NCBI RefSeq assembly: GCF_019969685.1
Contig: NZ_JAHXYZ010000001.1
Coordinates: forward strand, 248,001-312,000
Direction: 5' to 3'
DNA from: Microbacterium sp. EST19A
Lineage (GTDB): Bacteria; Actinomycetota; Actinomycetes; Actinomycetales; Microbacteriaceae
Length of the DNA: 64,000 nucleotides
Made by a program: the position numbers and the translations under genes. A model generated the notes under the pieces. It was given only the letters and a program-made list of their open reading frames with translations, had not been told where the DNA came from and ran no database searches. Positions 49,945 to 58,632 of the stretch are shown here, piece after piece (the first letter of the stretch is position 1; each line of letters starts with the position of its first letter).

Positions 49945-49972
49945 GGGTCTCTCGACATCCTTCGAGAGACCC
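49945..49972 (-). terminator. Hairpin downstream of the NUDIX gene
   Basis: GGGTCTCTCGA (49945-49955) and TCGAGAGACCC (49962-49972) are a perfect 11-bp stem with a six-base loop. It lies 58 bp after the NUDIX stop and before the promoter of the amine operon. No T tract follows. Confidence 0.6.
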
Positions 49973-50001
49973 GTCCAGAGCCACGTCCAGAGGCATGGAT
50001 G

Positions 50002-50019
50002 CCGGCGCCGCGGCGCCGG
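50002..50019 (-). terminator. GC-rich palindrome after the NUDIX stop
   Basis: CCGGCGCC-GC-GGCGCCGG, a perfect 18-bp palindrome 11 bases after the stop codon on the leftward strand; with the stem at 49945 it probably ends the transcript. Confidence 0.5.
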
Positions 50020-50029
50020 TCGGGAATCG

Positions 50030-50635
50030 CTAGCGCAGCAGTCCGAGGTTCGCGAGGGCCAGGCGGATGAGCGTGCCGCGGCCGCCCTCCATCTCGGCGG
50101 CGACCGCGTCGGATGCGGCGGCCTCGGGCGGGAACCAGGTCACCTCGAGCGCGTCCTGCCGAGGTTCGCAGGTGCCCGTCACCGGCACCACGAACGCCAG
50201 CGACACCGCGTGCTGGCGGTCGTCGTGGTAGGCGCTGAGACCAGGCATCGGGAAGTACTCGGCCACCGTGAACGGCAGCGGCTGCGGTGGCAGCAGCGGG
50301 AACGCCATCGGTCCGAGGTCGTTCTCGACGTGGCGGAAGAGGGCGTCGCGGATGGTCTCGCCGAAGCGGACGCGACCCGACACGATCGTGCGGGTCATCT
50401 CACCCATCGGCGTGGACCGCAGCAGGATGCCGACCTCGGTGACCTGGCCGGACCCGTCGGTGCGCACCGGGATCGCCTCGACGTAGAGCATCGGCAGATG
50501 CCGCCGCGCCTCTTCGAGCTCGATGTCGCTCAGCCACCCGGGATTCGAGCCGGGCGCCGAGGGATTCGCATCGCGGAACGCGCCGAGACCGTCGTCTTCG
50601 GGTTCCGGGTCGGGATCAGGTGTACGGACGGACAT
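50030..50635 (-). CDS. NUDIX-hydrolase-family protein (DUF4916)
   Basis: 201 residues. The central part, LPMLYVEAIPVRTDGSGQVTEVGILLR, then GRVRFGETIRDALFRHVENDLGPMA, follows the NUDIX layout, but the strict Gx5Ex7REUxEExGU box is degenerate (GETIRDALFRHVENDLG lacks the REVxEE glutamates), as is usual for the DUF4916 group of actinobacteria. Catalytic activity is therefore doubtful. AAAGGA precedes the ATG. Divergent from the esterase gene (70 bp). Confidence 0.85.
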   Translation of the reverse strand: MSVRTPDPDPEPEDDGLGAFRDANPSAPGSNPGWLSDIELEEARRHLPMLYVEAIPVRTDGSGQVTEVGILLRSTPMGEMTRTIVSGRVRFGETIRDALFRHVENDLGPMAFPLLPPQPLPFTVAEYFPMPGLSAYHDDRQHAVSLAFVVPVTGTCEPRQDALEVTWFPPEAAASDAVAAEMEGGRGTLIRLALANLGLLR

Positions 50636-50705
50636 GTGTCCTTTCTACCAGCCGCGCCTGACCGTCCGGGGTCGACGTGTCGGCATCCGCTGGCAGGATA
50701 TCGGT

Positions 50706-51362
50706 GTGAGCGAGAACCTGACGATCGACGATGCGGCAACCAGATGGTCGTCCACCGACAGAGGACGGATGCCGCTGCTCGTGCTGCTGCACGGCTACGG
50801 CGCCGACGAGCACGACCTGTTCGGCCTGGTCCCCTACCTTCCCGAGGGCATCGCCGTGGCATCCGTCGCCGCCCCGCTGGCACCGCCGTGGCCGATGCCG
50901 GGGCGCTCCTGGTACCCGATCGAGGGTCTCGACGGCCGCAGCCCCGACGCGGTGACCGGCGCCGCCGACTCCTTCCTCCGCTGGCTCGATGCCGCGGCCG
51001 GTGAGGCGCCGTCGATCGCGCTGCTCGGCTTCTCCCAGGGTGCGGCGGTCGCCCTCCAGGCCCTCCGCCTCGCTCCCGAGCGCTTCGGGGCGGTCGTCGC
51101 GCTGAGCGGGTACGCGTCGCCCGGCGATCTGCCTCGTGACGAGGAACTGCGCGAGCTCCGGCCTGCCGTCTTCTGGGGCCGCGGCACGAACGACGACGTC
51201 ATCCCTCCCGCGCTGATCGACCACACGGCGCAGTGGCTGCCCGACCATTCCGAGCTCTCCGGCCGGGTCTACACGGGCCTCACGCACAGCATCTCCGAAG
51301 AGGAGCTCGCCGATGTGCGGCTGTTCCTCACGAAGTGGCTCGAGGGGATCGAGAAGGGCTGA
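50706..51362 (+). CDS. Phospholipase/carboxylesterase-type alpha/beta hydrolase
   Basis: 218 residues from GTG 50706. Alpha/beta-hydrolase features: LLVLLHGYGADEHDL (oxyanion region), the nucleophile elbow GFSQGAA, and the acid/His in GTNDDVIPPALID and TGLTHSIS. The RSWYP segment and size fit the YpfH/carboxylesterase group of small esterases. The frame remains open upstream to 50523 but that part lies over the divergent NUDIX gene, so GTG 50706 is preferred. Substrate unknown. Confidence 0.88.
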   Translation: MSENLTIDDAATRWSSTDRGRMPLLVLLHGYGADEHDLFGLVPYLPEGIAVASVAAPLAPPWPMPGRSWYPIEGLDGRSPDAVTGAADSFLRWLDAAAGEAPSIALLGFSQGAAVALQALRLAPERFGAVVALSGYASPGDLPRDEELRELRPAVFWGRGTNDDVIPPALIDHTAQWLPDHSELSGRVYTGLTHSISEEELADVRLFLTKWLEGIEKG

Positions 51363-51365
51363 CCC

Positions 51366-51404
51366 CGCGACACGCCCGGGGTTGCGCGTCGCGACACGCC
51401 CGGG
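51366..51404. repeat. 15-bp direct repeat
   Basis: CGCGACACGCCCGGG occurs at 51366-51380 and again at 51390-51404, 24 bp apart, right after the esterase stop. The second copy fills the space between a -35-like TTGCGC and a -10-like TATCGT, so it may be a regulator site or a duplication. Confidence 0.6.
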
Positions 51405-51410
51405 TATCGT
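51382..51410 (+). promoter_or_regulatory. Candidate sigma70-type promoter of the ABC-F gene
   Basis: TTGCGC (51382-51387) and TATCGT (51405-51410), each matching four of six consensus bases, are separated by exactly 17 bp. Initiation would be near 51417, giving a leader of about 180 nt before the ABC-F start. Confidence 0.5.
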
Positions 51411-51558
51411 CGATGCGTCCTGTCCGCCGTGTCTGGAAGTCCTTTGATCTGATCCGTCGCCTCCGCGCTCCTCTTTCCGCGCGCTGACCCGACGATCGCC
51501 GACTCCACGGCAGACCCCGCCTCCGCTCCGACCCCTCATGGCTCGTGACCGAGGTCCC

Positions 51559-51594
51559 GGTGTCAGTGCACCCTCGCACTCGACAGGAGACACC
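51559..51594 (+). promoter_or_regulatory. Leader hairpin that includes the ABC-F ribosome binding site
   Basis: GGTGTC-AGTGC pairs with GCACT and GACACC as two stacked stems; the Shine-Dalgarno AGGAG (51585-51589) lies in the bulge and the first base of the outer stem. The stem ends three bases before ATG 51597. Such a fold can hold translation down until a ribosome or ligand opens it. Confidence 0.5.
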
Positions 51595-51596
51595 CC

Positions 51597-53204
51597 ATGT
51601 CACAACCCACCCTTCACGCGTCGGTCATTCTCGACCGGCTCACCTTCACCTGGCCGGACGGCTCCACCGCGCTCGACGGCCTCTCCGGGGCGTTCGGCTC
51701 CGGTCGCACCGGCCTCGTCGGACGCAACGGCGCCGGCAAGTCCACGCTGCTGCGCCTGATGGCCGGCGAACTCGAACCGACGTCCGGGTTCGTCGCGGCA
51801 TCCGGCGAGGTCGCGTACCTGCCGCAGCAGCTGACGCTCGACGTCGATCGCCGCGTCGCAGAGCTCCTCGGCGTGTCCGAGGCGCTCGACGCGGTGCGCG
51901 CGATCAGCGCCGGCGACGTCGACCCGGCGCAGTTCGACGCGGTCGGCGACGACTGGGACATCGAGGCGCGCGCCGAGGCGTCGCTCGCGGAGGCCGGGCT
52001 CGCCCCGGACTTCCTCGACCGCACAGTCGGCGCGCTCTCCGGCGGCGAGGCCGTCCTGGTCGCGATCGCCGGCATCCGCCTGCGTCGTGCGCCGATCACG
52101 CTCCTCGACGAGCCGACCAACAACCTCGACCGCGACGCCAGGGCGAAGCTGGGTGCGATGGTGCAGGCCTGGAAGGGCACGCTCATCGTCGTCAGTCACG
52201 ACCTGTCCCTGCTCGAGCTCATGGACGACACCGCCGAGCTGTACGCGCAGACGCTGAGCGTCTTCGGAGGCCCGTACTCCGAGTGGCGTGCCTGGCTGGA
52301 CGCCGAGCAGGATGCCGCGAAGCAGGCCGAGGCCACCGCCGCGCAGGCGTTCCGCAAGGAGAAGCGTCAGCGCATCGAGGCCGAGATCAAGCTCTCGCAT
52401 CGGGCGCGGACGGCCAGGAAGGCCGAGCTCGAGAAGCGGGTCCCGAAGATCATCGCGCACGGTCGCAGGATGGAGGCCGAGGTGTCGGCGGGCAAGCTGC
52501 GCACCGAGGTCGGCGCGAAGGAGGATGCCGCACGAGCGAGCCTCGACGAAGCCGGACGCCGCGTGCGCTCGGACGCGTCGATGAAGATCGAGCTGCCGGA
52601 TCCGCAGGTCTCCCGCTCGCGACGCATCGCGATGCTCGGCGACGACGAGCGGGCCTGGGTGCTCCAGGGTCCCGAGCGCGTCGCGCTGGTCGGGCGGAAC
52701 GGAGCGGGCAAGACGACTCTGCTGGAGCGTCTGGTGCGCGGTTCCTCCGGACCGACGGTCGGATCGACGCTCGTCGCCGAGGCCCTCACCGACCGGATCG
52801 GCTACCTGCCGCAGCGGATCGACGGCCTGGACGCCGAACGCTCGGTGTTCGAGAACATCGCGGATGCCGCCCCGCAGGTTCCGGAGAAGGAGCTGCGCAA
52901 CCGGCTCGCCCGGTTCCTCATCCGCGGGGCGACGGCTGATCGTCCGGTGTCGGCGCTCTCCGGCGGCGAGCGGTTCCGCGTCGCTCTGGCGAAGCTGCTG
53001 CTCTCGGATCCGCCACCGCACCTCGTGGTGCTGGACGAACCGACGAACAACCTCGACATCGACACGGTCGACCAGCTGGTCGAGGCGCTCCGCGCGTATC
53101 GCGGAGCCGTGCTCGTCGTGAGCCACGACGACGCGTTCCTGGCACGGCTCGACCTCGATCTCACTCTCGAGATCGACGCCGAGGGCTCGCTGCGGGAGCT
53201 CTAG
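51597..53204 (+). CDS. ABC-F ATPase (ribosome-associated, possible antibiotic resistance)
   Basis: 535 residues: two ATPase domains in one chain and no membrane segments. Site 1 has Walker [10 protein letters not shown], signature ALSGGEAV and [10 protein letters not shown]; site 2 has [18 protein letters not shown] and [10 protein letters not shown]. Between them a charged helical linker (about 225-320) corresponds to the P-site tRNA interaction motif that reaches into the ribosome. Translation factors and antibiotic-protection proteins both belong here; the length and the structured leader favour the second, but this is a guess. Its stop shares CTAG with the convergent gene. Confidence 0.92.
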   Translation: MSQPTLHASVILDRLTFTWPDGSTALDGLSGAFGSGRTGLVGRNGAGKSTLLRLMAGELEPTSGFVAASGEVAYLPQQLTLDVDRRVAELLGVSEALDAVRAISAGDVDPAQFDAVGDDWDIEARAEASLAEAGLAPDFLDRTVGALSGGEAVLVAIAGIRLRRAPITLLDEPTNNLDRDARAKLGAMVQAWKGTLIVVSHDLSLLELMDDTAELYAQTLSVFGGPYSEWRAWLDAEQDAAKQAEATAAQAFRKEKRQRIEAEIKLSHRARTARKAELEKRVPKIIAHGRRMEAEVSAGKLRTEVGAKEDAARASLDEAGRRVRSDASMKIELPDPQVSRSRRIAMLGDDERAWVLQGPERVALVGRNGAGKTTLLERLVRGSSGPTVGSTLVAEALTDRIGYLPQRIDGLDAERSVFENIADAAPQVPEKELRNRLARFLIRGATADRPVSALSGGERFRVALAKLLLSDPPPHLVVLDEPTNNLDIDTVDQLVEALRAYRGAVLVVSHDDAFLARLDLDLTLEIDAEGSLREL

Positions 53205-54490
53205 CGCAGCGGAGCCACCCACCAGGGCACGACGCCGACGGCGACCTCGCGCAGGGCACCGTCCTCTTCGAGCACGAGCAGGGTGTTCGGGAACCAGGAA
53301 TCGGGGGCGGCGGCGATCACCGCCGTCGTCCCCGATGGTCCCGTCATCGCGCGGACGGCATCCGTCTGCATCTCGACCGTGTCGACGAGGCGGCCGGTCG
53401 CGATCTCGACGCTGCTGAGCAGGGTGCGGTCGGCGTTCACCGATTCGCGGTGCTGCACGAGCAGGAATCCGCTGCCGGATGCCGCGGGCGCGAGAACGGT
53501 CTCTCCGGTCATCCGGCTCGCCGCTTCGAGCAGAGCCTCGATGTCGTCGGCGTCGATCCCGGTGAAATCGCCCTCCAGGAACTGGCCGCTGTCGAGCATG
53601 AGGCCGAGCTGCGGCTCCAGGCCGGACGCCGGGAGGATCTCGGCGTCGACGAGGTCGGTGCGGCTCACCGTCGTCCGATCGGGCGAGGAGATCACGAGCG
53701 CGTCGCGTCCGACCGCCTCGGAGACCGGCTCGATGGCGAACGTCGTGCCATCCGGTGCGATCGCGGTGTCGACGAGCCGCGTGAGCGTGCTCGTGTCGAG
53801 GAACGCCGACGCGCTCAACGTGCCCTGCCAGCGGCTCGCCACCGCGGCATCCGCCGGCTGCGCCTCGAGCGAACCCAGTGGGATCTGCACGAATCCTCCG
53901 GTCGCGGCGAGCGCGACCACCGCGTTCGCCTCGGAGTCGTAGCCGTAGGCGGATGCCGAGAGCACGGCATCCGCACCGAGCCCGGCGATGCCGGTGCCCT
54001 GCGCCTCGATCGCACCGGTCGCCGCGTCGAGGATGACGAGACCGTCGTCGGTGCCGACGTAGACCCGCGACGAGTCGCCGGCCAGGGCGATCGCCTCGTT
54101 CGCGAGGTCCTCGTTCAGCCGCTGGTCCCACAGGGCCTTGCCGTCCGTGAGGCGGATCGCCGTCGCCCTGGTCTGGAAGAGCGGCTCGAACATACCGGGG
54201 CGCGACGTGTCGGCGTAGACGACGACCGCCACGTCCTGCTCGTCGATGCTGACGATCGCCGAACCCGGCAGGATCTCGACATCGCGAGTCGGCGGTGTGA
54301 GGATCCACGTCGCGAGGAAGATCCCTCCTCCGACGATCACCGGCGCGAGGAAGAAGCCGAGGAAGCGCATCCGGATGCGCCGGCGCACCTTGCGCGGATC
54401 CCGCGGCCCTCGCGTCGGAGGCGACGTCGACTGCAGCGGCAGGACCGTCGTGCCGTTCAGCACGTACCCTCGCGTCTCGTTGATGTTCAT
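53201..54490 (-). CDS. Membrane-anchored PQQ-like beta-propeller protein
   Basis: 429 residues from ATG 54490. A short cytoplasmic N-terminus with a basic RRRIRMRF stretch is followed by one membrane helix (about 43-65); the remainder is extracytoplasmic. Blades are visible as recurrent blocks: [37 protein letters not shown] and [13 protein letters not shown], like PQQ-type propellers that act as scaffolds rather than enzymes. Divergent from the CHAT operon, with 88 bp between starts. Function unknown; its link with that operon rests on position only. Confidence 0.82.
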   Translation of the reverse strand: MNINETRGYVLNGTTVLPLQSTSPPTRGPRDPRKVRRRIRMRFLGFFLAPVIVGGGIFLATWILTPPTRDVEILPGSAIVSIDEQDVAVVVYADTSRPGMFEPLFQTRATAIRLTDGKALWDQRLNEDLANEAIALAGDSSRVYVGTDDGLVILDAATGAIEAQGTGIAGLGADAVLSASAYGYDSEANAVVALAATGGFVQIPLGSLEAQPADAAVASRWQGTLSASAFLDTSTLTRLVDTAIAPDGTTFAIEPVSEAVGRDALVISSPDRTTVSRTDLVDAEILPASGLEPQLGLMLDSGQFLEGDFTGIDADDIEALLEAASRMTGETVLAPAASGSGFLLVQHRESVNADRTLLSSVEIATGRLVDTVEMQTDAVRAMTGPSGTTAVIAAAPDSWFPNTLLVLEEDGALREVAVGVVPWWVAPLR

Positions 54491-54566
54491 GCCGCCAGGA
54501 TCGCGCGACCGTGAGATCTCCCGATCACGGGTTCCCCGGCTCGCACTCGACCTCATCCACCCTCTA

Positions 54567-54572
54567 TAGGCT
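54567..54572 (+). promoter_or_regulatory. -10 element of the CHAT operon (TAGGCT)
   Basis: TAGGCT six bases before ATG 54579, no Shine-Dalgarno: the operon mRNA probably starts at the first codon. Confidence 0.5.
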
Positions 54573-54578
54573 GGCGGC

Positions 54579-55913
54579 ATGAGTGCGCCTGCCGAGCTCA
54601 CACCTGCGAGCCCCGACGTCGTCGCGGTGGCGGCGCTGTATCCACGTGCGCAGGTGATCGCCCAGGCGTGGCAGGAGCTCGGCGATGGCGTCGCCCCGTT
54701 CAGCAACGGCTCGGGCCGTCCGCTGGCGCGCACGATGAAGCTGATCCTCGACCCGCTGGTGATCCGGCCGGTGCAGAATCCCGGATTGGCCGGAGGCGCC
54801 TTGACCGCGGCGGCGGCCGATGAGCTCCGTGACCGCATCCGGTCGGCGCGCGACGAGCTCGCCGCGGCATCCGCCTGGTTCCTGGAGCTGAAGGCCGCCC
54901 GCAGGCGCCTGCGCATCACCGACGGCAACCCCCAGGAGAAGTACTTCCAGCGGTGCTACGAGCTGGCCCGTCTCGCGGGAGCGCCGAGCGCCGATGCGGA
55001 TGCCGTGGCGACCGAGGTCGTGTCCGAGATCGCGCGGGCCTCCGGCGACTCGCTGCTCGCCCAGGTGCGGCTGCTGCTGCACGACGACGAGCAGTCCGCG
55101 CGTCTGGACGCCGAGCTCGCGGGTGCCTGGCTGCGACGGGAGTCCCGCGTCGCGGGGACGCCGCCGTCTCACGACGCGATCGCCGATGCGCTCGAGGCCT
55201 GCACGCAGGCCGGCCCCGGACTCGCCTTCGCCGCCCTCGTGGAGACGGATGCCGGCACCGCGGCCGCATCCTCCCTCGACGATGACGGCGCCGCCCGTGC
55301 GCTGGGGCTGACGCTCGACGCGGTGCCCGGGCCGCCGGCGCTGGGCGGGACGGCGTCGAAGCGCGACCTGCCGCTGCCGTTCGACCGGTCGATCTTCGAG
55401 CGGCTGTTCGCGGCGCTCTCCGGCGGCGCGGCACCCGACCTCGGCGTGGACGCCCATTGCCTCGTCGAGGAGGAGATCCTCCGCTCGGCACGGGGCTGGG
55501 AGCTCGGCGAGGAGGAGAGCCGCGTCGCGCTGGTCCTCGGCGTCGAGGCGAGCCGCGCGCTCGACGCGTCGGAGGCGGGCATCGACTCCCGGCATCCGAC
55601 GGCGGCTCATCGACAGCTGGCCGCCCGCTGGCGGCGCGAAGCGTACGTCCGCCGGGCGTTGCGGCTTCCGGTGGAGCTCAGCGGGGTTCCGGCATCCGTC
55701 GTCTCGGACGTCCGCGACGTGCGCCGCGGATATCTGCGGCGGCTCTGGGTGCGCCTGCACGGCCGCGAGCTGCGGGAGCAGACGATCACCGCCGACGACC
55801 TCTGGGATCTGCTCGATGGGGTGCTGCGCTCGGTCGTGATGGATCAGCGCCAGCGGCTGAAGATGGCGATGGGCCGCGGCGCGCGGGAGTCCGCAGGATC
55901 GGAGGCCGCATGA
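54579..55913 (+). CDS. Protein of unknown function, first gene of the CHAT/TPR operon
   Basis: 444 residues, no signal peptide or membrane helix. Mostly helical by inspection, rich in Ala, Arg and Asp/Glu. Segments such as FLELKAARRRLRITDGNPQEKYFQRCYELARLAG and WRREAYVRRALRLPVELSGVP look like packed helices; the last 60 residues are basic (RRLWVRLHG...MDQRQRLKMAMGRG). I recognise no domain. It is translationally coupled to the next gene (ATGA) and probably begins a leaderless mRNA. In other CHAT operons such companions serve as sensor or substrate, which is the only hint of function. Confidence 0.8.
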   Translation: MSAPAELTPASPDVVAVAALYPRAQVIAQAWQELGDGVAPFSNGSGRPLARTMKLILDPLVIRPVQNPGLAGGALTAAAADELRDRIRSARDELAAASAWFLELKAARRRLRITDGNPQEKYFQRCYELARLAGAPSADADAVATEVVSEIARASGDSLLAQVRLLLHDDEQSARLDAELAGAWLRRESRVAGTPPSHDAIADALEACTQAGPGLAFAALVETDAGTAAASSLDDDGAARALGLTLDAVPGPPALGGTASKRDLPLPFDRSIFERLFAALSGGAAPDLGVDAHCLVEEEILRSARGWELGEEESRVALVLGVEASRALDASEAGIDSRHPTAAHRQLAARWRREAYVRRALRLPVELSGVPASVVSDVRDVRRGYLRRLWVRLHGRELREQTITADDLWDLLDGVLRSVVMDQRQRLKMAMGRGARESAGSEAA

Positions 55914-56974
55914 GCACGCTGATCCGGGTGCGAGACGGCGTCGCGCACATCTCCACGGGCCTCGGCACTCCGCAGGGTGCGCCGTTCCTGACCGCGATCG
56001 TCGAGGCTTCGGGCGCGCTGCTGCACTGGGATCCGACGGCGGGCGTCGCGTCTCCCGACGCCGACATCGACGACGTCGCGGCCGCGTCGGGCTGGCTCGC
56101 CGACATCTACGGGGCGGCCGTCTCCGATGCCGTGCGGGCGGGCGGCGACGCCGCCGCCGTCGACGTCGATCCGGATGACCCGCGACTCGTCGACGCCGTG
56201 CTCCGACTCGGGCACCTGGCGTGGGCGAGGGCCTGGTGGCCGGCGGGTGCGCGCATCCCGGCGCTCGATCCCGCGCTGCTCGCGGCCGAGGTCGCCGTGG
56301 CGAGCCACACGGTCTCGCATCTCCTCGACGATGACGACGCCGTCGAGCGTGCGCTGCAGGATGCGGCGGATGCCGGCACTGCCCTCGCCGCCCTCTCCGA
56401 GGTGCTCGCGGCCGAAGGTGCGGAGCTGTCCGGCGCGCTGGCCGAGCTGGCCGATGACCACGGCGTCGACCTGCTGCCCGCGACGACGAGGCGCGCGGAG
56501 TGGGCCCTCGCCGCCGGGGGCGCGGGACCTTCCCCTGCGGGGATCGAGGTCGCGTCCGGGACCGCGCCGATCCGGTGGACGGACGTTCCGGCGCAGACGG
56601 TGGATGCCGAGGGCGAAGCTCGCTGGTCGCTCCGACAGCGGGGCGGCGGCACGACCCTGCGTGTGGAGGTCCCGGCTGTCGATCGTGCGACGACCGAGTC
56701 GCTGCGGGCGCGGTTCGGTCCGGGCGACACCGCTGTGGAGGTCGCGCTCGCGCGGGTGGCCGACCGGTTCGAGGGCGAGGCCGTGGTCGTGGCATCCCTC
56801 GTCTTCCTCCCCGCGCACGAACGCACGCTCTGGGTGCGCGATCCCGTGCTGGCGCCGTCGCCCGGTGCCCCCGAGAGCGCCGACGACCGGGAGCGCACCC
56901 TGCAGTTCGCGACGCTCCGCCTGCACGCGCCGCACGCCTCGCTCGCCGAGCGGGCCGCCGGAGCAGCGCGGTGA
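55910..56974 (+). CDS. Protein of unknown function, second gene of the CHAT/TPR operon
   Basis: 354 residues. The start ISTGLGTPQGAPFLTAIVEASGALLHWDP is followed by an acidic stretch and a helical middle (DPRLVDAVLRLGHLAWARAWWPAGARIPALD, with two adjacent Trp). The C-terminal third seems beta-rich (GEARWSLRQRGGGTTLRVEVPAVD). No signal peptide or known motif. Both ends overlap the neighbours: ATGA with the first gene, GTGA with the TPR gene. Unknown family; co-translation suggests a complex. Confidence 0.8.
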   Translation: MSTLIRVRDGVAHISTGLGTPQGAPFLTAIVEASGALLHWDPTAGVASPDADIDDVAAASGWLADIYGAAVSDAVRAGGDAAAVDVDPDDPRLVDAVLRLGHLAWARAWWPAGARIPALDPALLAAEVAVASHTVSHLLDDDDAVERALQDAADAGTALAALSEVLAAEGAELSGALAELADDHGVDLLPATTRRAEWALAAGGAGPSPAGIEVASGTAPIRWTDVPAQTVDAEGEARWSLRQRGGGTTLRVEVPAVDRATTESLRARFGPGDTAVEVALARVADRFEGEAVVVASLVFLPAHERTLWVRDPVLAPSPGAPESADDRERTLQFATLRLHAPHASLAERAAGAAR

Positions 56975-58632
56975 CCGACCCCGCGACCGGCCCGGAGCAG
57001 CGCCCGCCGAGCGCCGTGCGCGGACGGATCCCTGCGACCGCCCGCTGGCGGGGCGGCCGCGACATCAACAACGAGGCCGCGATGATGCTGCACACCGGGC
57101 GCATCGACGAGGCCATGGGGAGGCTGCGGCAGGCGGTCGCGCTGACCCGCGTGCCCGACGTCGACGGCGAGGGGCTCGACCTGCGTGCCAGGGCCCTGCT
57201 CAACCTCGCCGCCGGGCACGAGTTCACCGGCGACCTCGTCGAAGCGCTCCGCGTCACCGACGAGGGACTCGATGCGGCATCCGCGGCGATCGCCCTGATC
57301 GGCGACGAACGCGCGACCCGCACCGTGCAGATCAACGGGATGCTGGCGCGCGCGCAGACCCTGACGCTCATGGACCGGCTCGACGACGCACTCGCCGGCA
57401 TCGCCGACGCCGAGCACCGGCTCGGGAAAGCCTCCGACATCGATCAGCGCGAACTGCTCGCCTTCGCCGTGCACAACGCGCGGACCGCGGTGCTGATCAT
57501 GACCGGGCGCCTGCAGGAGGCAGAGGACGAGGCGCAGCGCGGCCTGGCGATCGCCGTCACGGTCGGTCCGGAACTGTCCGGCCACGCCTATGCGAACCTC
57601 GGCGTGATCGCGCAGCGCACCGGCGACGCCGCCGCCGCCCGGGAGTATCTGCAGCTCGCCCAGCAGGCGCAGGCGCTCGGCGGAGATGCCACCAGTCGAC
57701 AGCTCGCGGTCGAGAACCTCGCGCGCGCGGCGATGCAGGAAGGACGGCATCGTGAGGCCGAGGCCGGCTTCCGCGAAGCCGCCGAACTCGCCGACCAGAT
57801 CGGGCTGAAGACCCGTCTCGCCGCGAGCCGCACGGGCCTCGCCGCCGCGCTCCTGCAGTCCGGCCGCGCCGGGGCCGCGGCGAAGACCCTACGCATCCTC
57901 CTGGCCGACCTCGATCAGGATGCCGCCGTGCACGAGCGCCTCGAAGCACAGGCCTTCCTGGGCGACGCCGAGTCGGCGCGGCACCGCTACCCCGCCGCCG
58001 ACGAGGCCTACCGGGCGGCTCTCGACCTCGCGCGCTCCCCGGGCGAGCGGGCGAGGGTGAACCTGCGGCGCGCCGAGATGCACGCCGAGTGGGCGGCCAT
58101 GTCGATCACCTCGCGCTCGCGGATGCAGCGGCTGGAGAAGGCCAGAGACCTCGCGGTCCCCGTGCTGCTCGTCACCGAGGCGCTCCGCGACGGCTTCGCA
58201 CCCGGCGGCACCCGCGAGCGCTGGAGTCTGCAGGTCGCGGCCCCCGCGCGCGAGCTGGCTTTCCGGCTCGCCCGCACTCTCGGCGACGCGACCCTGCTGT
58301 TCGAGCTCGTGGAGAACGCGGCGGCCGCGGTCACGCTGCAGGCTGTCGCCGATTCCCTCGGCGCCGAACCTGCCGTCGGTGCGCTGCTGCCGTTCGAGGC
58401 GCCCGCGGCCCGCGCCGATCACACGGAGTCGGGTGCCGATCTCGATGAACTGCCGGCCGCAGCCGCCGGGCTCGGAGGGGGCGCGTCGACGACGGCATCC
58501 GTCCGCTTCACGGCACCGCCGCGTGTGGTCGCGATACCCGGGGCGGCCCCCGTGCTCGACGGCTGGATCACGGCGGCGGAGGCCGAGTACGGGATGACCC
58601 TGCGCTCATCTGCGGTGGTGGCGTCGTGGTGA
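56971..58632 (+). CDS. TPR-repeat protein
   Basis: 553 residues from GTG 56971 (GTGA overlap). About six tetratricopeptide-like helical pairs are visible from residue 35 to 400: NNEAAMMLHTGRIDEAMGRLRQAVAL, then LNLAAGHEFTGDLVEALRVTDEGL, ANLGVIAQRTGDAAAAREYLQLA and EADEAYRAALDLARSPGERARVNLRRAEMH. No catalytic motif. TPR domains bind peptides or partner proteins; in other bacteria they occur beside or fused to CHAT proteases, as sensors or activators. The last 100 residues are not repeat-like. Confidence 0.88.
   Translation: MTDPATGPEQRPPSAVRGRIPATARWRGGRDINNEAAMMLHTGRIDEAMGRLRQAVALTRVPDVDGEGLDLRARALLNLAAGHEFTGDLVEALRVTDEGLDAASAAIALIGDERATRTVQINGMLARAQTLTLMDRLDDALAGIADAEHRLGKASDIDQRELLAFAVHNARTAVLIMTGRLQEAEDEAQRGLAIAVTVGPELSGHAYANLGVIAQRTGDAAAAREYLQLAQQAQALGGDATSRQLAVENLARAAMQEGRHREAEAGFREAAELADQIGLKTRLAASRTGLAAALLQSGRAGAAAKTLRILLADLDQDAAVHERLEAQAFLGDAESARHRYPAADEAYRAALDLARSPGERARVNLRRAEMHAEWAAMSITSRSRMQRLEKARDLAVPVLLVTEALRDGFAPGGTRERWSLQVAAPARELAFRLARTLGDATLLFELVENAAAAVTLQAVADSLGAEPAVGALLPFEAPAARADHTESGADLDELPAAAAGLGGGASTTASVRFTAPPRVVAIPGAAPVLDGWITAAEAEYGMTLRSSAVVASW

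Noticed and set aside
51413..51487. Regulatory leader peptide of the ABC-F gene as an annotated CDS
   Set aside because: The only plausible promoter would start transcription inside or after its ATG, and no ribosome site is visible; kept only as a remark.
56500..56970. N-terminal extension of the TPR protein by 157 codons
   Set aside because: It lies wholly over the preceding gene in another frame; GTG 56971 overlapping that gene's stop fits the coupling used throughout the operon.
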